Source: Candidatus Saccharimonadota bacterium | GTDB lineage: Bacteria > Patescibacteriota > Saccharimonadia > Saccharimonadales > Saccharimonadaceae | DNA length: 64,000 nt | Assembly: GCA_017540545.1 (NCBI GenBank) | Contig: JAFYAV010000001.1 | Coordinates: 372,001 to 436,000, forward strand | Reading direction: 5' to 3' | In this document: piece by piece, positions 7,996 to 15,841 of the stretch | Layout of the letters: each line of letters starts with the position of its first letter | How positions within the stretch are numbered: the stretch's first letter is position 1 | Program-made: the position numbers and the translations under genes | The notes under the pieces: model-generated | Databases searched by the model: none | Told to the model about the DNA's origin: nothing | Seen by the model: the letters and a program-made list of their open reading frames with translations, nothing else

Positions 7996-10080
7996 ATGAA
8001 CAGGAGAGTCATCATATCAATTACCGCAATTATTTTTGCGGCATTAATTACTGCGGCCGGTCAATATTCGGTTTCCGCACTCACCGAAGTAAGCTCATCC
8101 GCTGAAATCGCCGAAGCAATTGCTGGTGGCGAAGACGAAATCTCGATCATTTCGGATTTTGACTTTACTCAGCTAATTACTTTGCCAGCCAATAGAACAA
8201 TATCGATTGACGGCAACGACCATATGATTACTAGGGGCGCCGACTATAAAGGCGGCTTGTTTGTAATCCCCAATACTTCGAGCCTGAGCATTGATAATCT
8301 CAAGGTCGAAGGTGGCTCAAAGAATTGGGTCGTCAAATTAGACGAGATGCACTCCGTCACTAACTATTATTATCGTTTCCCAATTGATCTTAACGGCGAT
8401 GTCCCTGCGACTGCTTCCTTGTTTACGAATAATGGCTCACTAGAGATTGCTAACTCGACTTTTGAGCACAACGCGTCTTCTGTAAATGCCTCTATTGTCA
8501 GCAATAAAGGCAATCTGGACATATCAAAAAGTGTCTTTAATAAAAATATGAGCCAAAGGTCGGGCGGCATTATTTATAGTAATGCCGGTTCGAAAGTGAT
8601 TATCGACAATTCAACTTTCACCGACAACCTTACCGGTACGGAAGAAAACGGCGGCTCCGGCGGTATCCTATCTATTACTAAAGGTCAAGATTTCAAGTTT
8701 ACCAACTCTTACGTTAGCAATACGGTCGCTCAGCAGAATTCGAGCTTTGCCTCAATTGCTGCCACCAATGCGCTAATCGAAAATAATGTCTTTGAATACG
8801 GCCACAACGGTAACGATGGCGGCGTAATGCAGATTTCTGGCGCAAATGGTGTGACGGGATTAACTTTCATCTCTAGAAATAATATCTACCGCAATAACAG
8901 TGCGCATGCACCAGCTCAGAGCTTGGGTGGCGTCATCTGCTTCGCCGGAAATTATCCGACATACGATAAAGCGCTGATCGAATCGGACACGTTTGATAGT
9001 AACTTCTCTGCAGCGACTGGCGGTGCGATTTCGACGTATACATATGGTTCTGGCGATGAAGGTCATACTGATTCATTCAATATTGAGATTGTTGGTAGTA
9101 CTTTTACTAACAATAAAGCCGGTTCCGGCGGCGCAGTGCATATCGGTTTCGCCAAAGGCGTGACAATAACCAATTCTGTATTCAAGAATAACCTAGCCAC
9201 GTCAATCGGCGGCGCAATCGATGCGGGGCATGCTGGCAATCTTACGATTAGCGGCAGCACTATCAGCGAAAACGAAGGTAGATATATCGGCGGCATTTAT
9301 GCTTATGCAATTGCGAATATTGATATCATTAACACAAAAGTTAATCACAATACGGCCGAAGGCTTTGGTGGTATATATATCGCAAATGATCAAAGATATA
9401 GCAGCAACACGACGCTGATCAGTGGTTCGGAAATTAATAACAACACATCATCTAAAGGCAGTGGCGGTGGTTTATCTATTACATCCTTTAAGTCTGGTGA
9501 CGCATACACAATCGAAGATACTTCGATTACTGGCAACACGTCCAATGGTTATGGCGGCGGCATCGCTATTTCTCGGCTAGTTGATTCTACAGTAACAATC
9601 AGCGGCATATCAAAAATCTTCAACAACTCAGCCGTGCTGGGCGGTGATGATTTATATATTGCAAAAACACCTGATGCTTATGCCGATAATCCTGGTACCG
9701 TGCGTATTATTCCTGTTTCCGACATGGATCTTGCCACTGTTGATAACTGGTATGTCGACAGCCCAGATCAACGCTACTCCTCCGATGATGGCGAAATATA
9801 TGGCGAATTAAATCTTAGCAACACGGAGCCAGTCTATCTAAAGGCTGCCCCAGATGAGCCAACCGACAACCCAGATCAGCACGATTCCTCCGATGATGGC
9901 GAAATATATGGCGAATTAAATCTTAGCAACACGGAGCCAGTCTATCCAAAGGCTGCCCCAGATGAACCAACCGACAACCCGCAAACCGGCGATAATGTCA
10001 CACTTGCTATCTTTGCAATTATCGGATTAATGGCTGGTTTCGGCTTGATGCTTTGTCGCTCATTGAGAGTTAGAGCTTAA
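7996..10080 (+). CDS. Beta-helix surface protein with NPQTG sorting signal
   Basis: 694 aa. It has a signal peptide at residues 1-29, then about 550 residues of right-handed parallel beta-helix sequence with recurring N-N-x-A/S and G-G-I/A turns, typical of polymorphic-outer-membrane/pectate-lyase-like folds. A proline- and acid-rich stalk follows, made of two copies of a 36-residue unit. The C terminus has NPQTG (661-665), a hydrophobic helix and a short R-rich tail, so it should be anchored by a class-B-like sortase. No sortase gene is in the window. Probably an adhesin or host-contact protein; ligand unknown. Confidence 0.8.
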   Translation: MNRRVIISITAIIFAALITAAGQYSVSALTEVSSSAEIAEAIAGGEDEISIISDFDFTQLITLPANRTISIDGNDHMITRGADYKGGLFVIPNTSSLSIDNLKVEGGSKNWVVKLDEMHSVTNYYYRFPIDLNGDVPATASLFTNNGSLEIANSTFEHNASSVNASIVSNKGNLDISKSVFNKNMSQRSGGIIYSNAGSKVIIDNSTFTDNLTGTEENGGSGGILSITKGQDFKFTNSYVSNTVAQQNSSFASIAATNALIENNVFEYGHNGNDGGVMQISGANGVTGLTFISRNNIYRNNSAHAPAQSLGGVICFAGNYPTYDKALIESDTFDSNFSAATGGAISTYTYGSGDEGHTDSFNIEIVGSTFTNNKAGSGGAVHIGFAKGVTITNSVFKNNLATSIGGAIDAGHAGNLTISGSTISENEGRYIGGIYAYAIANIDIINTKVNHNTAEGFGGIYIANDQRYSSNTTLISGSEINNNTSSKGSGGGLSITSFKSGDAYTIEDTSITGNTSNGYGGGIAISRLVDSTVTISGISKIFNNSAVLGGDDLYIAKTPDAYADNPGTVRIIPVSDMDLATVDNWYVDSPDQRYSSDDGEIYGELNLSNTEPVYLKAAPDEPTDNPDQHDSSDDGEIYGELNLSNTEPVYPKAAPDEPTDNPQTGDNVTLAIFAIIGLMAGFGLMLCRSLRVRA
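9763..9978 (+). repeat. Two tandem copies of a 108-bp unit in the beta-helix protein stalk
   Basis: Copies 9763-9870 and 9871-9978 differ at only a few bases, mostly near their start. Each encodes 36 residues including SSDDGEIYGELNLSNTEPVY. High identity points to recent duplication or slippage in the wall-spanning stalk. Confidence 0.9.
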
Positions 10081-10160
10081 TCTATTATTTCTCGCTTAAA
10101 TACCATTTATCGGCAATTTTTCTGAACGGTCTGTTCGGCGTCTAGTACATCATTTTCTCT

Positions 10161-10685
10161 TCAATTAAAACCAAGATTACTCAGCCAATTATCCAGGTTT
10201 TTAATACCGTCATCTGTACGCGCCGTGGAACCGGACATGTTAAAGCCGTCACCCTTTAAGGTAGCGCCAGTCATTTTAGATTTTAGGATATCATAAGTAC
10301 CAGCGTTGCCAGAACCCTCGTGCGTATTAAATGGAATTACGGTTTTGCCGTTCCAATCATGTTTCTCGACGAAATTATAAACTACCATCGGCATATCGCC
10401 CCACCAAATTGGATAGCCAAAGAAAAACGTATCGTAGCTCGAAATATCTACGTCGCCAACATATTCTGGACGCGCACCGGCTTTTCGTTCTTCGGTTGCG
10501 CGCTCAATCGCTTCCTGGTAAACGGCCGGGTATTTGTCTTTTGGCTCAATTTTGAACTCACCAGCACCAGTTTTTGCTGCAATCTCTTTTGCTAATAATT
10601 CGGTATTACCAACTTCTACGGTGCCGACATTATAATTCTCGTCTGCACGTGAGAAGTAAACTACTATAATATTTCCGTTAGACAT
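10161..10685 (-). CDS. Flavodoxin
   Basis: 174 aa flavodoxin. Its start IIVVYFSRADENYN resembles the phosphate-binding loop of the family, and FFGYPIWWGDMP plus NTHEGSG form the usual FMN-contact motifs of the flavodoxin_4 type. Start ATG 10685 has an AAGGAG Shine-Dalgarno nine bases upstream. The frame stays open upstream to 10796 and encodes a hydrophobic helix plus a short polar linker, but no ATG/GTG/TTG begins it. It lies downstream of the yjbR-like gene on the same strand. Likely an electron carrier or quinone/nitro reductase partner. Confidence 0.92.
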   Translation of the reverse strand: MSNGNIIVVYFSRADENYNVGTVEVGNTELLAKEIAAKTGAGEFKIEPKDKYPAVYQEAIERATEERKAGARPEYVGDVDISSYDTFFFGYPIWWGDMPMVVYNFVEKHDWNGKTVIPFNTHEGSGNAGTYDILKSKMTGATLKGDGFNMSGSTARTDDGIKNLDNWLSNLGFN

Positions 10686-10767
10686 GGCTACATGCTCCTT
10701 TTCTTTGGTCTGCTTATTATTTAATATAAACCAAGCCGCGCCGGCCGCACATAGTACGGCAACGATA

Positions 10768-11154
10768 CTAGCTATGATGATTATTAAAATTATCAGTCAG
10801 CAAATAACTCTTCTTAATAAGTTCAAATATCATTTCATCCGGCAACGACTCGTCTAATGCGATCGTGATCCAGTTGCGTTTGTTCATGTGGTAGGCAGGG
10901 TAGACATGTTCGGTGCTTTCTGCGAAATCTAAGGCCTGATCCTTGTCGAATTTAAGATTAATAATCTCGACCAATTCCGTACTATCTTTGTCGAGACTAG
11001 TCCATGCAATACGTCCAACTAATGCGAACCATTTTCGATTATTGCTGTGGCGATAAATAAAATAATCCGGGTATCGTTCTGGCCACAAGAACTCCGGCTC
11101 GGCGCCGTACTCCTGCGTTACGTGCTGTTTTACTCGGTCTGTCTGTGTTTTCAC
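10768..11154 (-). CDS. MmcQ/YjbR family protein
   Basis: 128 aa. The tryptophan- and tyrosine-rich body and motifs HSNNRKWFALVGRI, LKFDKDQALDF and HMNKRNWITIALD are typical of the MmcQ/YjbR (CyaY-like fold) family, proposed to bind DNA. The start is GTG 11154, because a minus-strand TATAAT (11166-11161) sits six bases upstream, making a leaderless mRNA. The same palindrome serves the divergent gene. Its exact function is unknown. Confidence 0.88.
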   Translation of the reverse strand: MKTQTDRVKQHVTQEYGAEPEFLWPERYPDYFIYRHSNNRKWFALVGRIAWTSLDKDSTELVEIINLKFDKDQALDFAESTEHVYPAYHMNKRNWITIALDESLPDEMIFELIKKSYLLTDNFNNHHS

Positions 11155-11160
11155 ATTTCT

Positions 11161-11168
11161 ATTATAAT
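11161..11168. promoter_or_regulatory. Palindromic ATTATAAT, shared -10 for two divergent leaderless genes
   Basis: ATTATAAT is its own reverse complement. Plus-strand TATAAT (11163-11168) ends seven bases before ATG 11176. Minus-strand TATAAT (11166-11161) ends six bases before GTG 11154. Both spacings match leaderless start sites. Confidence 0.7.
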
Positions 11169-11175
11169 GAGTTTA

Positions 11176-12303
11176 ATGATTATTGTTGCCCGGATTATTA
11201 CCGCGATTATCTTAATTGGTTTAATTTTTCTTTGCCGAAACAGGGTGCGCAATATGGCGCATGTTTCGATGTATTCGTACCGTATTGTGTCCCTACTTGG
11301 CCTAATGATCTTCTTGGGTGGCTGTCTTGTCTTGGCGCTGCTTCGTATACTTGGGAACATTCTCAATTACCAGCTAGCAAGTTTAGATTTTCTCTTTAAC
11401 TGGTTTGGTGGTATTACAAGTACGTTTACGGCTCTAATTTACATCGCATTCATTCCGGCAGTTTTGTTTTCTTTCTTCTTACTGGTCGCAAATGTCGTTT
11501 TACTTATCAAGGAGGGGCGCTCGTTGCATAATATGCTCGGCGTTGTGCTCGGCGCATTTCTAGTCTTAGGTTCGCTGGGCGTGATTAATATCTACCTGGC
11601 GCTCGATCGAATTATGGACGTACATTCATATTTTGGTTATCATTTCTCGCTCGCTGTCGAAAATGTATTTGCGATATGTTTCGTCTACTTCGAATGTATG
11701 ATGCTAGCGACGATTTATGTGTCATACAAAGCAATGCGCCACAAAGTGTCACATAATAAGTCCCATATTATTGTGCTAGGTTGTCGCGTGCGCGAGGATG
11801 GCCTGCCTGGCGGTGTATTGCGTAAACGCGTTGAAGCGGCTATTAAGTTTGCTAATGAGCAGAAAAAAGAATCTGACCAAGCTCCAGTCTTAATTTTCTC
11901 TGGAGGGAAGGGCGACGATGAGCCAATTTCCGAAGCGGAATCTATGCAGAACTATACTATCGCGCAAAAATACGAAGGCGAAATTCTGCTAGAAGATAAA
12001 TCTACGACTACACATGAGAATTTTAAATTCTCCAAAAAATTGATTAAGAATCCGCACAATGTTGCATTTGCGACGACGGATTTTCATATTTTTCGTTCCG
12101 CAGTCTTTGCGTCAAAAAATGGCTATCGTGGAATTGAAGGTATTGGCGCAAAATCGCCGTGGTATTTTTATTACAATGCATTAATTCGCGAATTTATAGC
12201 CAATCTCAATTCTGAGCGCAAAATGCACATCTTTAACATTCTAATTGTTAGCGTAATTATGATTTCGATTATTGCCTTTAGCTATTCGTTTAACATTATG
12301 TAA
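11176..12303 (+). CDS. DUF218/YdcF-like (ElyC/SanA) membrane protein
   Basis: About 375 aa. Roughly six N-terminal membrane helices are followed by a DUF218 domain starting HIIVLGCRV, with FSGGKGDDEP and the downstream ATTDFHIFRS motif containing the conserved His. A C-terminal helix ends the protein. In Gram-positive bacteria this layout matches YdcF/SanA-type envelope proteins. ATG 11176 is preferred because TATAAT ends seven bases upstream; an ATG at 11167 lies inside the -10 itself. Role in envelope maintenance is inferred from the family. Confidence 0.85.
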   Translation: MIIVARIITAIILIGLIFLCRNRVRNMAHVSMYSYRIVSLLGLMIFLGGCLVLALLRILGNILNYQLASLDFLFNWFGGITSTFTALIYIAFIPAVLFSFFLLVANVVLLIKEGRSLHNMLGVVLGAFLVLGSLGVINIYLALDRIMDVHSYFGYHFSLAVENVFAICFVYFECMMLATIYVSYKAMRHKVSHNKSHIIVLGCRVREDGLPGGVLRKRVEAAIKFANEQKKESDQAPVLIFSGGKGDDEPISEAESMQNYTIAQKYEGEILLEDKSTTTHENFKFSKKLIKNPHNVAFATTDFHIFRSAVFASKNGYRGIEGIGAKSPWYFYYNALIREFIANLNSERKMHIFNILIVSVIMISIIAFSYSFNIM

Positions 12304-12311
12304 TTAAAAAC

Positions 12312-12344
12312 AGAGACGCTCTAGTTAACTAGGCTTTTTACGCC
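12312..12344. terminator. Weak bidirectional terminator candidate
   Basis: CTAG TTAA CTAG inverted repeat followed by T5 lies between two convergent genes. The stem is short, so this is tentative. Confidence 0.3.
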
Positions 12345-13378
12345 TCGATATTGTCACGAATGAACTTTTCAATTTTATCAAACGGAATCTTCTCGAAATT
12401 ATCGTAAAGGTCCACATGTGAAGCACCTTCTACGATTAATAATTCTTTATTACCAACAACGGTTTCTCCAAGCGGTGCATTGCCAGCATATGGCTCAGGC
12501 GCATTATGGGTTTTGTATTCAAAGCCAGTCATCGCCGCAAAAGCATCTTCGCCCAAATAGCGAGAATGAGCTTTCTCGCCATGCACTATCATTACGGCAT
12601 TTTTAATCTCATTCGAATTCGTAAATGCGGTCGTATTGGCTAACGAAATATTGCCCGTCATCGCCCAACCGTCATTCGAGTTTAGGCTGCGCTTATGATA
12701 GCCACGCTCAGTTTTGTAGTAGGCATGATAATCTTTTAAGAATTGCGGCGCATCTTCTGGTAACGGATCGACTACGCCACCAGCTAGTTTCAGCGAGCCG
12801 TTCTTAAAATCTTCCGTGCGTTGTGCATTGATGGCTTCTTTGGATTTTTGGCGTGCTTCGGCACTATTTTCAGAATCAAAATAACCATTACGAGCGACGC
12901 GCGGCATGTCGTACATGGTCGAACAAATCGTTGCTTTAATACGCGTATCCAAACAGGCCGTTTGTAGCGCTACGCCGCCCCAGCCACATACGCCAATGAT
13001 GGAAATTTTTTCAGCATCTACGTTCTCGCAGTTGCTCAAGAAATCTACTGCTGCCTGATAATCCTCTACATTCAAATCCCAGCTCGTTACATAGCGTGGC
13101 TCACCGCCCGATTCGCCCGTATATGATGGATCAAAAGCGATAGCAACAAAGCCTCGCTTTGCCATTTCTTGCGCATAAAGGCCAGACGATTGCTCTTTAA
13201 CGGCACCATAAGGCCCAGCAACCGCAACGGCTGGCAACTTGCCGTTCGCATCTTTAGGCATATACATATCGGCCGCCAACTCTATGCCAAAGTGGTTTTT
13301 GAAAGTTACTTTTTTATGTTCTATGTCATCGTTTTTAGGGAATACCTTATCCCATTCTTCCGTAAGCTTTAGTGTCAT
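12338..13378 (-). CDS. Alpha/beta hydrolase (YcjY/dienelactone hydrolase-like)
   Basis: 346 aa. After a short N-terminal region comes an alpha/beta hydrolase core: oxyanion segment VAGPYGAVKEQ, then FDPSYTGESGG, the elbow GVCGWGG with a cysteine as predicted nucleophile, a late acid in MIVHGEKA and catalytic His in EGASHVDLYDN. A Cys nucleophile is known in dienelactone hydrolases. An AGGAG Shine-Dalgarno precedes the start. The substrate cannot be told. It is divergent from the flavodoxin at 13418, sharing a palindromic -10 region. Confidence 0.88.
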   Translation of the reverse strand: MTLKLTEEWDKVFPKNDDIEHKKVTFKNHFGIELAADMYMPKDANGKLPAVAVAGPYGAVKEQSSGLYAQEMAKRGFVAIAFDPSYTGESGGEPRYVTSWDLNVEDYQAAVDFLSNCENVDAEKISIIGVCGWGGVALQTACLDTRIKATICSTMYDMPRVARNGYFDSENSAEARQKSKEAINAQRTEDFKNGSLKLAGGVVDPLPEDAPQFLKDYHAYYKTERGYHKRSLNSNDGWAMTGNISLANTTAFTNSNEIKNAVMIVHGEKAHSRYLGEDAFAAMTGFEYKTHNAPEPYAGNAPLGETVVGNKELLIVEGASHVDLYDNFEKIPFDKIEKFIRDNIEA

Positions 13379-13401
13379 ATCGTGCTCCTATTATGCTAAT
13401 T

Positions 13402-13411
13402 ATTATATAAT
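13402..13411. promoter_or_regulatory. Palindromic ATTATATAAT, bidirectional -10 candidate
   Basis: Plus-strand TATAAT (13406-13411) ends six bases before ATG 13418. Minus-strand TATAAT (13407-13402) would start an mRNA with a leader of about 17 bases and an AGGAG site for the hydrolase. Confidence 0.6.
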
Positions 13412-13417
13412 ACTCAT

Positions 13418-14068
13418 ATGAGCAGCAAGTATATTATTGCTATAGTCTTAGTTGTTGTTGGGCTCCTAGCCGTTGTCGCAGGAGCTATTTTACTGCTTAA
13501 AAAAGACACTAAAGACGACGGCGCAAATCAATCGAATCAATCAAACCAATCAACTAAAACAGAAGGAGAAACACATATGAATAAAGACGGTAAATCAATT
13601 GTCGTATATTTTTCAGCCCAAAATCATACTAAAAATGTCGCAACTAAAATTGCCACAAACGTCGGTGCGGATGTGTTTGAAATTGAACCAGTTCAAGCTT
13701 ATACGGAAGATGATTTAAGCTGGACGAATTCTGAATCGCGCGTCTCGCGTGAGCATAACGATGAATCTCTGCAGACTATTGAGCTCAAAAATACAGACGT
13801 TCCAAATTGGAAAGAATACGACACGGTATTTATTGGCTATCCAATTTGGTGGGGCGGCTCAGCCTGGCCAGTAGATTCTTTTGTTAAAAAAGTAGATTTT
13901 GGCGACAAAACCGTCATTCCATTCTGCACCTCTCATTCTTCTGGTCTCGGTACTAGTGATACGGATCTTAAAGCCAAAGCTACTGGCGGTAATTGGCAAC
14001 CAGGCCATCGCTTCTCGCAAGATGCTACCGATACGGATATTAAGACTTGGACTGATAGTTTGCTATAA
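13418..14068 (+). CDS. Membrane-anchored flavodoxin with internal start site
   Basis: 216 aa. Residues 5-27 form a membrane helix, followed by an Asn/Gln/Ser-rich linker and a flavodoxin domain from about residue 54 (SIVVYFSAQNHTKN, FIGYPIWWGGSAWP, FCTSHSSG). The first ATG is leaderless (TATAAT six bases upstream). An in-frame ATG at 13577 has its own AAGGAG (13563-13568) eight bases upstream and would give a soluble 163-aa flavodoxin. Two forms, anchored and soluble, are therefore plausible. Related to the flavodoxin at 10161-10685. Confidence 0.9.
   Translation: MSSKYIIAIVLVVVGLLAVVAGAILLLKKDTKDDGANQSNQSNQSTKTEGETHMNKDGKSIVVYFSAQNHTKNVATKIATNVGADVFEIEPVQAYTEDDLSWTNSESRVSREHNDESLQTIELKNTDVPNWKEYDTVFIGYPIWWGGSAWPVDSFVKKVDFGDKTVIPFCTSHSSGLGTSDTDLKAKATGGNWQPGHRFSQDATDTDIKTWTDSLL
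13563..13568 (+). promoter_or_regulatory. Internal Shine-Dalgarno in the flavodoxin gene
   Basis: AAGGAG lies eight bases before an in-frame ATG (13577) exactly at the linker/flavodoxin boundary, supporting a second translation start. Confidence 0.55.
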
Positions 14069-14111
14069 TATCCATACAGGGCAGTTATCTAGGATTATGC
14101 CCGAATTGGTT

Positions 14112-14143
14112 TTGAGTCACCGCTCTAGCGGTGATTCTTTTTT
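14112..14143 (+). terminator. Terminator after the anchored flavodoxin gene
   Basis: GAGTCACCGC TCTA GCGGTGATTC stem-loop followed by T6. Confidence 0.85.
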
Positions 14144-14162
14144 GTTTGAGTATTGTCCAGTT

Positions 14163-14642
14163 TTATATTTTTAGCCACCTCACTTCGTGGTTGTAGCTTC
14201 GATACTTTTCCCAATGTTGGAGCCTGCTCGAAATCATCGTGCGAATATTGTTGGGCTCTAGGACTTTTTCTTTAATTTCGCGCGCCGTGCGTAGTGCGAG
14301 TGTGGCATTTTTGCGTGGCCGGCGACCGTAATCCAGGATATCTTTCCCATAAAAACTATTCGTGCGCTCGCCGTCGCAGAAAGTGAAGCCGTATATTGTT
14401 CTGCCACCGAGAGAATCGTTTGGCTCAAGCTGTTTCGGAATATCAAAAAGTCCTGGCGCCGCTTTGATAATTTTAATTATATGTTTAATATCCTTCGGCG
14501 CTAGCGTATGTTTATATTTTTTGCCACGAAACCAAGTCGTGACGTTATCTTTTTCATCATCGGTAATAACGATGCGAAAAATCTTATTGTTACCCGCAGG
14601 CGCAATCATTAGGACAGTGATGTGATAGGAGAAAATTAGCAT
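14163..14642 (-). CDS. Protein of unknown function
   Basis: 159 aa, not recognised. It begins with a moderately hydrophobic strand (LIFSYHITVLMI), then a charged alpha/beta-looking body with GGRTIYGFTFCDG and a basic C terminus. There is no clear signal peptide or membrane helix. It is the last gene of a four-gene operon (alpha/beta hydrolase, FtsK-gamma, 41-aa ORF, this gene). Its ATG overlaps the stop of the 41-aa ORF (ATGCTAA), so translation is probably coupled. Confidence 0.65.
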   Translation of the reverse strand: MLIFSYHITVLMIAPAGNNKIFRIVITDDEKDNVTTWFRGKKYKHTLAPKDIKHIIKIIKAAPGLFDIPKQLEPNDSLGGRTIYGFTFCDGERTNSFYGKDILDYGRRPRKNATLALRTAREIKEKVLEPNNIRTMISSRLQHWEKYRSYNHEVRWLKI

Positions 14643-14761
14643 TTTTCGACCTTATTTACTATCGCATCAAAACAAACGTCCTGTATTTCTTTATTCCATT
14701 TAATGCGATCATATTTTGGCGGGGTAGAACTATTATCTTCATCCACAACAATTCGATTCAT
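14636..14761 (-). CDS. Small 41-aa ORF linking FtsK-gamma and the next gene
   Basis: The start ATG shares a base with the upstream stop (TAATG) and its stop overlaps the next start (ATGCTAA). This leaves no untranslated gap on either side and is the main evidence that it is translated. The peptide is charged, with STPPKYDRIKWNKE in the middle and a terminal cysteine. No family recognised. Confidence 0.55.
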   Translation of the reverse strand: MNRIVVDEDNSSTPPKYDRIKWNKEIQDVCFDAIVNKVEKC

Positions 14762-15141
14762 TAATTCTTCCAATTTTGCCTTGGATACTGTTTCGGATAT
14801 TCATCCATCGAAGCTATCAGCACGTCGCGGCCATGATTGCCGTTGCCTTTGTTGCTAACTACGCCCATTTCCGCAAGCTCTTCGATTAATTCTGCCGCTC
14901 GGCCATATCCAATATGCAATCTACGCTGCAATAGAGAAGTGGAAATCGCGTCTTTTTCAACCGCAATTGCTGCCGCTTCGCGTCGCAATCGATTCATATT
15001 TTTCTCGAACTTTTCGCTCTCCTGTAGCTGTCGATATCTCTGTACGCTGCCCATCAATTCCGCGAGCTCGGCAATCGAAAGCGTGACGGTGCAATCCTTG
15101 CCATCGATTTTTGTATTAAAGGTATATTCTTCTTTATCCAT
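14761..15141 (-). CDS. Free-standing FtsK-gamma (winged-helix) domain protein
   Basis: 126 aa. The C-terminal half, from about residue 65, carries STSLLQRRLHIGYGRAAELI followed by EELAEMGVV, the signature of the FtsK/SpoIIIE gamma domain that recognises KOPS/SRS DNA. The ATPase motor and membrane helices of FtsK are absent. The N-terminal half is charged and looks helical. A stand-alone gamma domain probably acts as a small DNA-binding protein or regulator. Its start overlaps the stop of the upstream hydrolase (TAATG) with GGAGGA just before it. Confidence 0.82.
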   Translation of the reverse strand: MDKEEYTFNTKIDGKDCTVTLSIAELAELMGSVQRYRQLQESEKFEKNMNRLRREAAAIAVEKDAISTSLLQRRLHIGYGRAAELIEELAEMGVVSNKGNGNHGRDVLIASMDEYPKQYPRQNWKN

Positions 15142-15761
15142 TACGATTCTCCTCCATATAAATATTTGTTTGGCGCTTCTATAAACTCATTCAAATAATC
15201 GCCCGAGAAATAATGATCGGCGCCATCCACGATATGTACCTGTGCATATTTCGCGAACTCGTCGCGGTACTTATATGACGGATCGTTGCTGCCAATTAAA
15301 ACATGATTCGAATTCGCATCGCGTTCGTATAAACTCTTAAAATCTTCGCGGTCTAGACTAATTGCGGGGTTAATCATTAAAATCTTATCTACAAAATCAT
15401 ATGCGTAAGCTAGCACGCCAATTACGTATCCGCCCAACGAATGCCCAACTAAGTCTAGTTTAAGCCGTGTCGTATCGTAATGTTCTTCAATATAATCCAT
15501 CACTTCATAGAAATTCCGCGTATGGTCGTGCGCAAAATTCAGCGGATTGCTCATCCGAATCACGGTCGTGCCATATTTTTGATTAATCTGCTCGGCAATC
15601 GTTTTATATTTGCCCTGGTATCCATCCACTGACCCGTCTACGCCCGGCATAATTAGGAGCATCCGGTCTGTCGTGCCTGGATGAACCGCCAAATCGATGC
15701 TCATCGGCATATCAAAAACGTCGCCAGGCTGAGTGTAGGTTAGGGTAAAATATTCCATCAT
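15141..15761 (-). CDS. Alpha/beta hydrolase (lipase/esterase-like)
   Basis: 206 aa. The elbow GHSLGG gives the nucleophile Ser, with a candidate acid in LIGSNDPSYK and His in VDGADHYFSG. The early LLIMPGVDGS segment fits the oxyanion side. No signal peptide, so cytoplasmic. First gene of the operon with the FtsK-gamma protein. A TATAAT near the 15780 region and AAGGA before the tandem ATGATG start support this start. Substrate unknown. Confidence 0.85.
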   Translation of the reverse strand: MMEYFTLTYTQPGDVFDMPMSIDLAVHPGTTDRMLLIMPGVDGSVDGYQGKYKTIAEQINQKYGTTVIRMSNPLNFAHDHTRNFYEVMDYIEEHYDTTRLKLDLVGHSLGGYVIGVLAYAYDFVDKILMINPAISLDREDFKSLYERDANSNHVLIGSNDPSYKYRDEFAKYAQVHIVDGADHYFSGDYLNEFIEAPNKYLYGGES

Positions 15762-15841
15762 ATATCCTTAAACATATTATAGAGTATAGAAAAATGAAAA
15801 TATGATTAAATAGTATCAGAAGACATATAAGAGGTTAAATA

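Noticed and set aside
9763-9978. Possible CRISPR-like repeat
   Set aside because: Two tandem coding copies without spacers; an in-frame protein duplication. No CRISPR array was seen in the window.
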